Source: Mangifera indica
Lineage: Eukaryota > Streptophyta > Magnoliopsida > Sapindales > Anacardiaceae
Direction: 5' to 3'
Assembly (NCBI RefSeq): GCF_011075055.1
Contig: NC_058137.1
Span: 10,649,463 to 10,713,462 of the forward strand
DNA length: 64,000 nucleotides
Position numbers and translations under genes: made by a program. Shown here one piece after another: positions 45,075 to 57,738 of the stretch (position 1 is the first letter of the stretch; each line of letters opens with the position of its first letter). The notes beneath the pieces are model-generated. The model had not been told where the DNA came from and made no database searches. It worked only from the letters and a program-made list of their open reading frames with translations.

Positions 45075-48000
45075 TTACTCCTTGATCAAACTCATATATC
45101 TATACTCATTAGTTGATAAACCATTATAAAATGGCAAAATACAAAGACAACGATTAGAAAAATTATCAACACGTGGATTAGTCTAACAAACAGATAGAAA
45201 ACCCTAGTTTAGAATGGCCTACCAAGAAATATTCCTTCTTTATCATGTGTTTATTCTTCTAGAGCAATAACTTCCAACCATATTGGATCATATGATTATT
45301 TTATTTCCCTATGAAATGGAATAGGTGGAATAGGAATTAAATTTAAATTTAATGCATTTAATGTAATAATAGAAGAGTAACTCCACCTTAATTGTCATTT
45401 AAATAAAGGATTATACATAGGTACATGGGGGCTTCTAAGGACAACTCTCTTGTAGTCATAATCAATACTCTATTGCAATTCATGTAGACATAAATAGTAT
45501 AATTGTGGACATAAGCTTTTAAGTAAAGGGCCAGACCACATTAAAATATTGGTGTTCTCATAATGTCTTACAAAATTACATTTTCAATCTAACTCAATTT
45601 TACTTCTTGCATAAGATCACACTTTTGATATTTACATACTTCTTGTTAATATAGATTTTCATATCAATAATTTGGAACTAGAAGGAGGGTGTCTAGCAAG
45701 CTCTTCTTGAATTTTCGAACAAAATATTCTTCGATGTCCTTTCTCAAAAGAAAAGTAAAATTGAAGAAAGAAGTCTTTTGTCCATCTATCAATCTCCCTC
45801 AAATCAACCTTATTAAGATTTCCATGGAAGAAAATCAAAGATAACCCCAAAAGGTCGAATCACCAAAGCCTATGATCAAAGCATTCTCCCCAAATAGCAA
45901 CATAAACCTCCTATTGAAACTCAAGATGCATTGGCAATTGAAGTACAATCATCAATACCTGACACAACATTGCAATTGAAGAATACTATTGGTGATCTAA
46001 CCAACACCATAATTACGTTGATCCAAAAATTATATAACACTGCCTTGACAATAACATTAAGGACTTCATTCCCTTTTCAATTGTTGGTTGTCATAAGGTC
46101 TCAAACCTTTCACATAGTCATTCCTTGTCTTTGCCAACAACTTGCATGGTGTTTCCAAGCAAAGGACACAAAGCCGTCTTTATTGTGCATCATGCCACGG
46201 ACCTATTATTTACCTTTAAAGGGTCCTACAATGGGGACAACGACAAGGTGCTTTTAAGCATAAGACACCAAATCCTACCTAGCATGCGTCACTTTATGGA
46301 CTTGATATTGCCCCTCAAGGTATGGACATTCTGCATGTAGACAACTCTTGGTGTGTAAAGATTAACCCACCTCAAATAGACAACTCTTGACTTATAGAAT
46401 ATAATCACAACAATTAGGTGAGGTGTCAACTGAAGATTTATAGATGATAACTCAAGTCAAATGGATACACCTCACAATTTGTGCGACATGACTCATGTTT
46501 GGGTAGTATTGACCTTCAACATGTGGAATATAACTCACACCCCCTATCATGTAGAAGATAACTCATTTAAGGGGGGACAAAGATAAAGAAGCAACAATAA
46601 AAAATTCAAAATGGAAACCTACTTTACATACTCACAACAATAAATATCTAAATAACTCATGTTATGGCAAGTCTATGAGACTTACTTAGTTTAGATAGTA
46701 GAATGATCTCACTAACCAATATAATATAAAGAATTTTATCATTAAGACAGTTGACAGTTACCGTGGCAATCAAGTTAGACACAAAATTTTTAAAATAATA
46801 CTATATATATATATATATATATCTATTTTAGGTATATAAATGTATACACACTTATTTGTATCATTATGTGATTTAGTGTTATTTTATCTTAAGTTCAAAA
46901 TTATACAATCATATGATGACACACATAAGTATATATATATTATATATCTAAAATAAATATATATAGTTTTATTAAAATCTTTATTAGGCACATGTCTTTA
47001 TCGTTTGTCTGCAAGTCCTCTTCTGGTTAACTTCTACTTTTTATTTTGGATTATTAATAAGTAACTTTTATACATAAATGTTACTTAAATCTAGATTGCT
47101 TTAATCATAACAAAACTGTCTTATGTAACCAAGACAATTAATTAACAAGGATGATTATTTTGGGACAGTCAACTGTTTTAATGGCAATCAAGTTAATAAT
47201 AACTAACTCTTGATAATAAAAAATCATGTTAAATTTGGATTTTTTAGAATGCACATGTATTTATCGTATGTGAATAAATCTTCTATTGTTGAAAGTGTTC
47301 TTTTATTTTTTATTATCAATAAATAATTGTCATGCTACAAAGCTAGTTAATGTAGATTGTTTTAATGATACTCCATAATCTTATGAAACCTTTAAAAAAA
47401 GAAAAGAAATTACATAATGGAAATGTTTATAGTTAGCCCAACAACTAAAATTGATCATTATGAAACAATCATGTTTATTAGGAAATCTTTATTAAAATTT
47501 AAGTAGGGTTAGGGTTTCTTAGGTAATTATAGTCTCTTTTGTGCCTTCTTTGAACAACTATCTTATCATTTTAGATTGTGAATAAATAACCATTTATGGA
47601 TTACAACTAGTGTTAAATCTTACTCTTTTTTTTTTAATGAATATATAAGATTTACTATGACCTTGATATAATGGAAATAAATTTTATCAAATAAATTATA
47701 TATAATTAATTAAGATATTTTTAGATGACACTTTGTTAATTGTGTATCACCAATTAGTGAATATATATTTAGGTATAAAATTGTGTATATTATTTATATA
47801 TACAATTTTATTATATATTTTATATGGTAATAACCAATAAGTACTCATAAAAATGGCTAGTTGTAAATAAGAATAAACTTCATATTGTAGTAAGCTAAAA
47901 TTTTTTTGGGTCTCTTACTTAAGAAAATTTGCCTTCACATAGTTTTATTTATATGTATATTTCGAAAAATATATGTTACATTATATTTAAAGATTTCAAA

Positions 48001-48183
48001 TAAAATAAAATATTTATCTAAAGTTGTTTGACACAATTATTATTCTTTAAAGTTGTTACCACATCTTTAAACTTGTGGGTACATAATAACTAGTCACATT
48101 GACACCTTACACAAGAGGTCAAAGATAATCAACCTTCAATTTTAAAATGAATGAAATCTCGTTATAGCTAAGCCCATATATCA
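45075..48183. other. No recognisable gene; AT-rich repeats
   Basis: Some open stretches exist (for example 45931-46257) but have no recognisable domain or splice context. Around 46330-46570 the words GACAACTC/GATAACTCA recur loosely. TA runs occur near 46801-46822. Blocks near 46740 and 47160 share GACAGT and GGCAATCAAGTTA, suggesting a small local duplication. At 48110-48183 the sequence matches 49420-49490 and 52400-52480 (ATGAATGAAATCTCGTTATA). Confidence 0.4.
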
Positions 48184-48596
48184 TTTTCGCACCCGTTCCG
48201 AAAAAAGTATCGTATTGAGAAAACACCCACCCTTTCACTCATTTTCATACCGTTTCGAAGAGACGTGCACCCTTTCTCACCCAACACAACCCACACATCA
48301 AGTTTTAGTTATGTCTGTCATTTTGTAAATGTGTAAAAGTTTATAACTATCCATTATTATATTTGTTTTTCATCTATAGATATTATTCATTACAGAAAAA
48401 TTAAGTTTAATGTATATCCTCTGAAATATAAGAGATTAATCTGCGAAAGTTGCTGTGAAAACTCTTGTAAACGCTGAGAAATAAGTGAGGGGTATTTTTG
48501 AAATGAAAAATATAATTTGTTTAAAAAAGTAAAAGTTAAGAATTCGTACTGAAAAAGGTTTACACGCCAAACTGACTGTCTATTTTAATTAATTTC
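48184..48596. mobile_element. Truncated copy of the 4578-5573 Mutator-like MITE
   Basis: It shares CACCCTTTCACTCATTTTC, ACAACCCACAC, GTCATTTTGTAAA, a GAAAAAGGTTTACACGCC block and the terminal TATTTTAATTAATTTC with the right half of the MITE at 4578-5573. The left half and left TIR are missing. The left break at 48184 abuts the ATATATCATT sequence that, in the two tandem units, continues with a different sequence. Confidence 0.75.
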
Positions 48597-48608
48597 TTTT
48601 TTTATATA

Positions 48609-51566
48609 ATTTGAATATTTAAAATACTTTTATTATTTTTTAAATATAGGATTATATAGTAATTTTGAAAAAGAAAATGTTATTTATTTGAAATAAGGAT
48701 AAAAAAGTAATTATATGGACACTCGTTTAATGTGTTAATCCTATATTTACATCAAGAGATACAGGGTCGTTGTAAAAATTCTGCCAACAACGAAACTTTT
48801 TTATATTTTCGTATCACTATCCTCAAGATTATCTCCTTTCTTTCTTGTCTAATTACAATAATAATTTCTTCCTCAGTTAAAGCATGCACGATATTTTACT
48901 TATTATATGAATGATTAAGGAAGACATTAATATCCATTTGATTAGTATAGTGTGAAGTTGTCAAATATAATCACTTAAGACTGCCATGATTCTTTGATTT
49001 TCCTCATTACTTCATTTATAACTTGTAATTCATGAACATTAAGGATCCTAAGAAGATGATTACTTGAATTGTGTTATATGCAATGTATTTATAGAATTAC
49101 ATTGAGGAAAAAGAGTATAAAATTTTAGTCCTTTAGATGACTTTACATCTTTTCAACACTACATAAATATGTCACACACGTACTTGTTTTTTTAAATTAT
49201 CTCTCAATGTATAAACCTTGGATTTGGCATATTTTATTAATTAATTATACTGATATAGGGCATTTTTTATCTCTATAGTCTATACCACCTACAATAAGGA
49301 TAATTAAGTCAAAATGAGATATTTTGTAACAAGGCATCTTTTAAGTTTTAACCTTTTTTAGTAATGAATTTAGTTGGTCCCAACAATATGACTACAAGAG
49401 AATTACCCCGAAAAAGCAATATGACCACAAGAAGTCAAATATAATGGGTCTTCAATTTTATAATGAATGAAATCTCGTTATAGCTAAGCTCATATATCAT
49501 TCTTAGCCTAAGCCTAGCCAATTTACGTATTTTTTAATTTAAATTTAAATATTAATATATAATAAAATTATATATATCTACTTTAAATATATAAATATAT
49601 ACATACTTATATATGTTATTACATTATTGAATTTTATTTTATCTTTAATTTAAAGTTACTTAATTATATAATTATACATATAAATATATATATTTGTATA
49701 TTTAAAATAAATATACATAATATTACTTATTAATATATGTTATTTTTAATTTTAAAATTGATGATAATATATATTCGTTCTAGTCGACTTCTCAAGATGT
49801 TTGTTTGGTACCTTTTTCTAATCGTTTATTGGCATTATTTCATTTATATATTTTTTTTGTTATAAAATATAAATTATAATTAATAACACTAAAAATTGTA
49901 AATAAATGATGAGAATTAAAGAGGCATAAATAAAAATAGAAGGGAAAGAGAATTATAAAGATCAAATGTAAGTGAAAACAGATGGGCATTTTATAGTGGT
50001 TTTTTTTTAACCACGTAAGAGAGAGAAACCATCCAAAGCATTAAATAACATTAAATACACATTACCTTACAGTCTTTCAATTAATGTGCAACCAGGACAA
50101 TGATTGCTTTCGTGTTGTGGAAAGCCACCCTATATAACACTTTCTCTTGCATTTTTGTTGTTTATAAATAATTATATTAATTTTATTAAAATAAATACAA
50201 TATAATAAAAACTAAAATTAAAAAAATATAATTATTTAATATTCTATAAAGTGAAATTGAATGCATTTAACCTATCTCATTAAAAACCTTATTTAAAAAA
50301 TCTAATGGAACAAAATTTAACGAAGAAAAAAAAAGTACAATGTATATTTTATCTAACATATGATAAATTTAAAAAATTTGCTCTTCCTTTTTGTAGTAGA
50401 ATTAATTTAATTGCTTACTGAACCATTACATACCGATGTTATATACTAATTTTTTAAACATTGATGTCAATAATATCTTAGTGAACAAATTTGTCAGGTT
50501 ATCATGAGATTGTATTTGTTTGACATCAATCTTTTAGCTTCGTTGGAGCTTATAAGTGTTAAAAAAATCAGTGAGATATATTTGGTTTTGTCTCTTTTAA
50601 TGTATCTATCTTTAATTTGAGTAATACATATTGCATTGTCTTCATATAATATAAAAGAAGTATCTGTTGTAGGAGAAAGACAACATAAATTTTGTATATG
50701 ATGGACGATAAATCATAACCGTATACATTATATGCTAGCTTCATAAAGAGTTAAAATATCTAAATAATTTGAAAATATTGCAATCAAAATCTATTTGGTA
50801 AAGTGTTATGATATCGTTGTATCATTATAAGTAAAAACATATTCCTTTTGTGAGAGGGTTTTATGAGGATCAAAAAAATAATTAGCGTCTGTATATCCAA
50901 CCAAACTAGGATTTTTTATGGATTTAACAAAATAGAATACTCTCAAATCTCTAGTTTCACATAATTAACGGAGTATATATTTGGTTCTGTTCCAATGGCA
51001 ACAGGTTGGTGTCGAGCTAAATTGAGTCAACAAATTGATTACGAAAGATATATCTAGTCTAATATATTGGGACAAATATAATAGGGTTTCAATATCATTA
51101 AGATATAGTACGTCAAAGCCGAGTATCTTTTCATCTTCTTTTTTAGAATGAAATTGGTCCTTTTTTTGATCAAAATATCGAACAACTATTGGGATGTTCA
51201 AAGGATAAGTCTTATCTATACTAAAACATTTTAACAATTTTTTAATATACACTAATTGATAGATAAGTATTATATTTGAATTATGCTCGATCTGTAAGTC
51301 AAGACAATATTTTGGTTTTCTCAATTCTTTCATCTCAAATTTTTTTTTAAAATATTCAACAATTTTTTAGAGTTTTTTAGGAATCTCAGTTAAATTCAAC
51401 TCATCAACAAAAATTATTATAATGACAAATCTTAATTTTAACCTTTTAATAAAAACATATAAGTAGATAAAATCATTCACATAACTTTCTTTTTTCAAAT
51501 ATTCACTAAAAAGATTCAACCACTCTATATCATATTTGAGTATACGTGTTAATATGTGTTAATAGA
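48609..51566. repeat. Tandem duplication, unit 1
   Basis: This ~2958-bp block is repeated directly from about 51567. Landmarks GAATATTTAAAATAC (48613 and 51571), CATGATTCTTTGATTTTCCT, ATTAGTTGGTCCCAACAATA and the LTR start keep the same order and spacing within a few tens of bases. The unit holds about 1.25 kb of unclassified sequence, then an LTR and 3' pol portion of a copia element. Unit 1 retains the empty target site, TTATAATTA at 49874-49882, of the Mutator element found in unit 2. Confidence 0.85.
49858..51530 (-). mobile_element. Truncated copia element in unit 1 (LTR plus 3' pol)
   Basis: An LTR of about 282 bp (49858-50139) starts TGTTATAAAATA and ends TATATAACA. On the minus strand it is preceded by the purine tract GCAAGAGAAAG. 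Then follow RNase H and RT-thumb remnants. The open piece 51333-50965 reads NSNIILIYQLVYIKKLLKCF and QYIRLDISFVINLLTQFSS, the same lineage as the element at 21214-27453. It breaks off near 51530 inside RT, at the same point as in unit 2, so truncation came before duplication. No second LTR. Confidence 0.8.
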
Positions 51567-53324
51567 ATTTGAATATTTAAAATACTTTTATTATTTTTTA
51601 AATATAGGATTATATAGTAATTTTGAAAAAGAAAATGTTATTTATTTGAAATAAGGATAAAAAAGCAATTATATGAACACTCGTTTAATGTGTTAATTCT
51701 TTTGTTGTTATCTCAAACATCAAGAGATACAGGGTTGTTGTAAAAATTCTGCCAACAACGATACTTTTTTATATTTTCGTATCATTATTCTCAAGATTAT
51801 CTCCTTTCTTTCTTGTCTAATTACAATAATAATTTCTTCTTCAGTTAAAGCATGCACTATATTTTACTTATTATATGAATGATTAAAGAAGACATTAGTA
51901 TCCATTTGATTAGTATAGTGTGAAGTTGTCAAATATAATCACTTAAGACTGCCATGATTCTTTGATTTTCCTCATTTACTTCATTTATAACTTGTAATTC
52001 ATGAACATTAGGGATCCTAAGAAGATGATTACTTGTGTTGTGTTATATGCAATGTATTTATATAATTACATTGGGGGAAAAAAGACCATTAAAAAGAGTA
52101 TAAAATTTTAGACCTTTAGATGACTTTACATATTTCCAACACTACATAGATACGTCACTCAAGTACTTGTTTTTTGAAATTATCTCTCAATGTATAAACC
52201 TTGGATTAGGCATATTTTATTAATTAATTATATTGATGTAGCGCATTTTTTATCTCTACAATCTATACCACTTACAATAAGGATAATTAAGTCAAAATGA
52301 AATATTTTGTAACAAGGCATCTTTTAAGTTTTAACCTTTTTTTAGTAATGAAATTAGTTGGTCCCAACAATATTACTACAAGAGAATTACCCCCAAAAAG
52401 CAAAATGACCACAAGAGGTCAAAGATAATGGGTCTTCAATTTTATAATGAATGAAATCTTGTTATAGCTAAGCTCATATATCATTCTTAGCCTAAGCCCA
52501 ATCAATTTACGCATTTTTTAATTTAAAGTTAAATATTAATATATAATAAAATTATATATATCTATTTTAGATATATAAATATATACACACTTATATATGT
52601 TATTACATTATTGAATTTTATTTTATCTTAATTTAAAGTTACTTAATTATATAATGATATATATATATATATTTTATTTAAAATAAATATACATAATATT
52701 ACTCATTAATATTTGCTATTTTTAATTTTAAAATTGATGATAATATATATTCGTTCTAGTTGACTTCTCAAGATGTTTGTTTGCTACCTTTTTCTAAACG
52801 CTTATTAGCATTATTTCATTTATATATTTTTTTTGTTATAAAATATAAATTATAATTAGGGAAATTAAAATAATTACCCCAAAGATGAGGGGACAAAACT
52901 AAATTACCCCTGCATTTTACTGTTAAACAAAAATGCCCCAAAATTATGAAGAGACGAAAATGCCCCTCAAGGACGAAATGGACGATAACCACACGCATTC
53001 GGCCAAACACACGAAAACAGAATTTTCAAATACGCGTTTTCGCGCACTCAGCAACATCGATTTTCTCTGGCGATTTTGCGACTTTTTCGGCCACAAAGAT
53101 GGACAAAAAGGTTAGTAAAACAACCCTTGCCATCTCTTTATGCATTTTGGTTGATGATTTGAGCGATTTGATGTGAAATTACCCAGTTTAGCGTTAGGGT
53201 TCCGATTTGAAATGATTGACGAAAATGCTTGATTTCTTTGTGATTTGGATAAATATTCTTGGGGCTTTTGTGTTAGATTAGGTGTAGAGTTGATTGTTGT
53301 TGAAATGAAGTTTCGAGGGTGAAA

Positions 53325-53650
53325 TGTGGCCACACGAATTCGGTAGTCACCACACGAATGGCACAGTGACCACACGAATTTGTGTGGTGAGAGTTGTTGA
53401 AGACGGGGTTGTTTTTTGCACTTTGCAAACTTCATGGATTACACGATATCGTGTACTTGGGGGTGAAAATGCGCGTTTTCATCATGTGGTGGGGCATAAT
53501 ATAAATTGGAAAACTTTGTGGACTCGCAAAATTTTGGTCAACCCCCCAAATTCGTGCGATTGACACACGAATTCACACGGTTGAAGCGCGAATTCACGCG
53601 ATGGGGGCAAATTGCGGTTTTCCATAGTTATCCAGCATGCGATTCGTGTG
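53325..53650. repeat. Cluster of CACACGAATTC-type motifs
   Basis: Between the left end of the Mutator element and its ULP1-type gene, CACACGAATT or close variants recur: CCACACGAATTCGG, CCACACGAATGGC, CCACACGAATTTGTG, GACACACGAATTCACACGG, GCGCGAATTCACGCG and GATTCGTGTGG. Both orientations occur. It may be a subterminal binding-site cluster or a promoter feature. Confidence 0.6.
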
Positions 53651-53879
53651 GTTGGAATCAGGGGGTAGATTACGATTACATAAAATTTTAGGGCTTTTTT
53701 GATATTTTTCATACGGGTTCAAATTGAAATTTATCCATCTTAAGGTTTTTTGACGTGTAGAATTCGAATTTGATATCCGTTTTTTGAATAAGGCCTCTAT
53801 ATATAGAATTGAATAATTTATAATATAAATTTAATATAATTGTGATTTAATTTTCATACTGGGAGCTGGACAAAAGAGA

Positions 53880-54719
53880 ACAAGGGATGAAGGTAGGGAT
53901 GAAATGCGATTTCCTCTCTAAAAACACTTCAAGGCTCAAGTTACTACACGTGGATAAAGAGATATGGGAGCCGTGATAAAAAAATTATTAACAGAGAGGC
54001 AAGTACAAATGTTTCGACGTACCTGTCTCGGACACTTCCTAGACTTGAAGGATACTCGATTTAGTGGGGTTCTAACACATTCCTTCTCTTTCAAGTGGTA
54101 AATAAGATGACCTCGCGAGAAGAGTTATGGTTTCGAGTTAATGATGTGGATGTCAGATTCAGTGCGTATAAGTTTGCTATTATGACAGGCCTTCGATTCA
54201 GTCATCTGGTAGATATCAACCTCTATATTCCATCGAAGGCCACAGATCGGATCCTCCAGACATATTTTCACAGGTGTAAATCAGTTACATATACTAATCT
54301 GAGCCGTGTTTTCCAGCAGAGACCGTAAGGGGAGGATGACACTGATGCAATGAAGTTAGCATATGTAACTTCAACGTGTGCAGGTTTAATATGTATTATA
54401 TCAACGTGTACAGGTTTATATCCCAATAAATTTCGATAATGCGCATTGGGTAACAGGGGTGTTGGATTTGAAGGAGTGGAAGATTACGGTTTACGACTCC
54501 TTACAGAGTTTCACTGTTGACTTGAAGTTGTTTAGGCAAAAGATGTTGGGATATACGTCGATGATACCACATTTGCTAGCTGCGACATCATTTTGGCCTG
54601 AGACGCGTCGGAGTCCACGAGATGATCCATTTGTATTGCATAGGGTGGTGGATATACCGCAGCAGGCGCCCCTATCAGGTGATTGTAGGATGTTCATGTT
54701 ACGATACATCGAGTGTTAA
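53880..54719 (+). pseudogene. DUF1985 / ULP1-like peptidase (C48) relic
   Basis: Plus strand. DUF1985: FRRTCLGHFLDLKDTRFSGV (about 54012-54071), then in the frame open at 54095 EELWFRVNDVDVRFSAYKFA, IMTGLRFSHLVD and LQTYFHRCKSVTYTNLSRVF. The ULP1-like peptidase end: [14 protein letters not shown] with the candidate catalytic His (54438-54480), ITVYDSLQ with Asp, [16 protein letters not shown], and [14 protein letters not shown] with the candidate catalytic Cys (54677-54719). Frameshifts and stops occur, and most of the sequence between the two domains is missing. At that junction TCAACGTGTRCAGGTTTA occurs twice (54371-54388, 54401-54418). ULP1 enzymes remove SUMO; for the transposon versions the role is unknown. 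Confidence 0.85.
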
Positions 54720-55115
54720 GCACTTCACCGATCGTTATCCTTTAAGGGGGAGGACTCATTACGCCTGCGCACTCGTTTAGGTATGCAGCTATATTTTCAA
54801 GATATTGATTGACGATTATTTTATATGTTATTTGTATTTGTATATATGTTTATCCATATATTGATTCATTTATATGCATTTGCCCTTTATATAGTTACCG
54901 TAAGCGACAAATATAATGGAAAAAAAATGACATAAAAAGATGACATCCTATAGTCAGAATCTGTCCTCTGTAACAATCACAAGCATTAGGTTTACAGAAA
55001 CAAGTACAAGGACAACATTTATATTAAAATTAACAGCCACAAACATTAGAGTTACAGAAACAAGTATAAAAACAACATCTATATTAAAATTAACAAGTAC
55101 AATTAACAGGTGCAG

Positions 55116-57690
55116 CTACTTTCCATCTTTCTTCTTTCTTCCTGAACTTGATGGTATAGAACTAGGTACTGGAATAGGGCTTCTGCAATTCTGTCTTGTA
55201 TGTCCAGGTTGGTGACATCGGCTACAGATAAGTTGTTCAACAACCTCTCTTTGAGAAGGATGTCTGTTTTTATTTGCTGGATGGTCTGTAGGATGACGAT
55301 GCACATACGGTGGGTGGATAACACATGCCTCCTCCGGAGGAATCCACTCTGACTGATCTCCCAATGGATTGACTGTGTCCGTATAAACTGTACGATAAAA
55401 AGTTGTGTTGTAGTATGGATACACCCATTGAATGCAGATTGTGAGCTTCATATATCTGGCTACAGCAATAACATGCATGCAGAGAATCTATGCTAATTGA
55501 AATTTTCTACAGATACATGTATGCTCCATCAGATCGACCAGGGCATCATATTGGCCACTACCAAGGACCTGGTATCGATTAGATGTTATAAGACGTACCT
55601 TTAAGTTTGAAGACTTTTGTACACATTTTGTGATCTTATCTTCAACACAAGGTGTGACTGGGTTAGTACAAACATCTGTAAATCATATAAATATAAACAC
55701 ATTTGGTTAGTAATCAAGTATAAGTTTAGTAACACGCAATTATAACATATTATAATATTGAATATGAACTTACTAGCATAATTTCTTCTTTCATAAAACC
55801 ATCGCTGCAATGTACCTCTGATGAACTCGATCAGCATTGTAATAGGTAAGCCTCGAATGTGTCTAACCAAGGCATTAAATAACTCAACAATATTGGTAGT
55901 CATTACATTGTACCTATGCCCTGGAAAATATGCTGGTGCCCATCGATCGAAACCCAACTCACACAGGTATGCAGCTACATTAGGGTGCATATGGGTCAGT
56001 GACTTCATGACCTATTGGAATTCATACACAGTGTACGTCTTAGCTACTTTCCAATACATCCATACGACTTTGGTATTCTTTTTGTACTTGGACCGCATGT
56101 TACAATGGAGGTGGTGACAACAATAACCGTGATGCACACTAGGGAATACTTCAGCCATTACAGAAAATATGTTGACATGTCGATCTGAAATGATGGCTAA
56201 ATGAGGTACCTCACCAATACAATCCCTCAGCTTTGTTAAAAACCAACACCATATGTCATGATCTTCCTTGAGACCAATCCCAAAAGTAATGGGATATATC
56301 TGATTATTCCCATCTAATGCAACAGCAATAAATAGTTGACCCAAATATATACTCTTTAAGAAAGTAGCATCAATGCAAATAACCGGTTGAATATGATGCT
56401 AGAATGCACAAATACTACAACCGAATGTCATGTAAAAGTACTTAAATCGATCATGCTCATCTGTTAGTGTATATGTCACCATTCCCAGATTACAACATTC
56501 TAAATTGAGGCAATACTCTAGCAGCAACATAAAAGACTCTTCTAGTGTCCCCCTTAATGATTGAAGCGCCCAATTTCTTGCCCACCATGCTTGTGCGTAT
56601 GATATATCAATTTTATATCGGTCTTTGATATTAGCAATGATCTCTTTCGATCGATAAACATGATCAACTAATATGAATTTGGTCCTCAAAATTTGACCTA
56701 AAGCTCAAGCACCTGTTTGCCTATGGTGAGGTAATATCTGATTTCTGCCACATGTGTGATGGCTATCCATACGACGTAATTCAAAACTATCACTTTCTCC
56801 CACCCTAACTACCCATGCACGCCATTTACATTCTTCATTACGACATTTAACCACCCATCTAATCGTGTCTGATTTGTCCACAAAAAATTGATATCCCCTC
56901 CGAAACGCGTCTTAATATATCGCATCAATGACATGTTGTTTACTTGGAAATAATGTACCAACTTTTGAAGAATCACTATCGATCGATACTTTTGAGCTTC
57001 TGGATGCAGATGGTTGATCAGGAAAAGGTGGTAACCAATAAAATACATCAGTACGAACATTCCCACCAGCAGGAGTAGTTTCTGGAAAACTACTTGTACC
57101 TCCAATATCTTTATTAACATAGGTCTTCTCTTCAACCTCTAATTCTTCGATTAGAATATTATGTACAACCTTTCCTTCAAATTCACTCTAATCTGGAACC
57201 GTACCCATTAAGAAATTCTTTTGCGCGATACAATGCATCAACATTAACTTCATTTATATATGCAAAATCTTCCTCTATAAATTATTGTTTCGAATTGATC
57301 TCGATATTTTGAATCTCCTCTACACCAATTGTTTGATTTTCTGGATAACTGTTCGGCTCACCACCTTGTAAATCTTCATCTGTTTGTTGAGCCTCATAAT
57401 TATCATCATTAACTGTAGTTATAACAAAAATTGAAACACATTCTTTGAAGAGATTAGATAGACCGTTAAGAACCTCAACATCTTCATCATTCGAAATTTC
57501 TACCGAAATACCGTCGTCGAGATGCTTCGGTTTCATGCTTAACTGAATGTTAAATATCTTTCGATCTATATTACACTTGTCGCTCACTATTTGGATTAAT
57601 TCTTCGAATGATGTGTGTTCTGGAATTTTAATCAATTTTCTAGTACCTCCAATATATTTTATAACATTGTCACCCTTTTCTATTCAATTT
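55116..57690 (-). pseudogene. mudrA-type (MULE) transposase, nearly intact
   Basis: Minus strand. N-terminal PB1-like part (open 57635-57282: IKIPEHTSFEELIQIVSDKC). A frame shift or two lies between 57280 and 56960. From about 56965 to 55774 one frame runs on: plant-Mutator zinc-binding region (WVVKCRNEECKWRAW, DSHHTCGRNQILPHHR), then DDE transposase with CIDATFLKSIYLGQLFIAVA (first Asp), IISDRHVNI (second Asp), HHGYCCHHLHCNM and FDRWAPAYFPGHRYNVMTTN. An intron, 55773-55676 (GTAAGT, TTACAG), leads to the SWIM finger (CICRKFQLA, then CMHV) and a C-terminal CCHC knuckle, CSRCHQPGHTRQNC, ending at 55116. Only about five in-frame stops interrupt this part (near 56925, 56703, 56397, 56009 and 55488). 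Confidence 0.92.
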
Positions 57691-57738
57691 CCCCCATATC
57701 TAATTGAAGCATATCCAGCTATTTAAATTAATCATACA

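Noticed and set aside
45931..46257. 108-codon plus-strand frame
   Set aside because: No domain, no splice context and an unconvincing composition; left as unrecognised.
53112..53712. Overlapping open frames on both strands near the left end of the Mutator element
   Set aside because: They lie over the CACACGAATTC motif cluster; no domain and no conservation visible.
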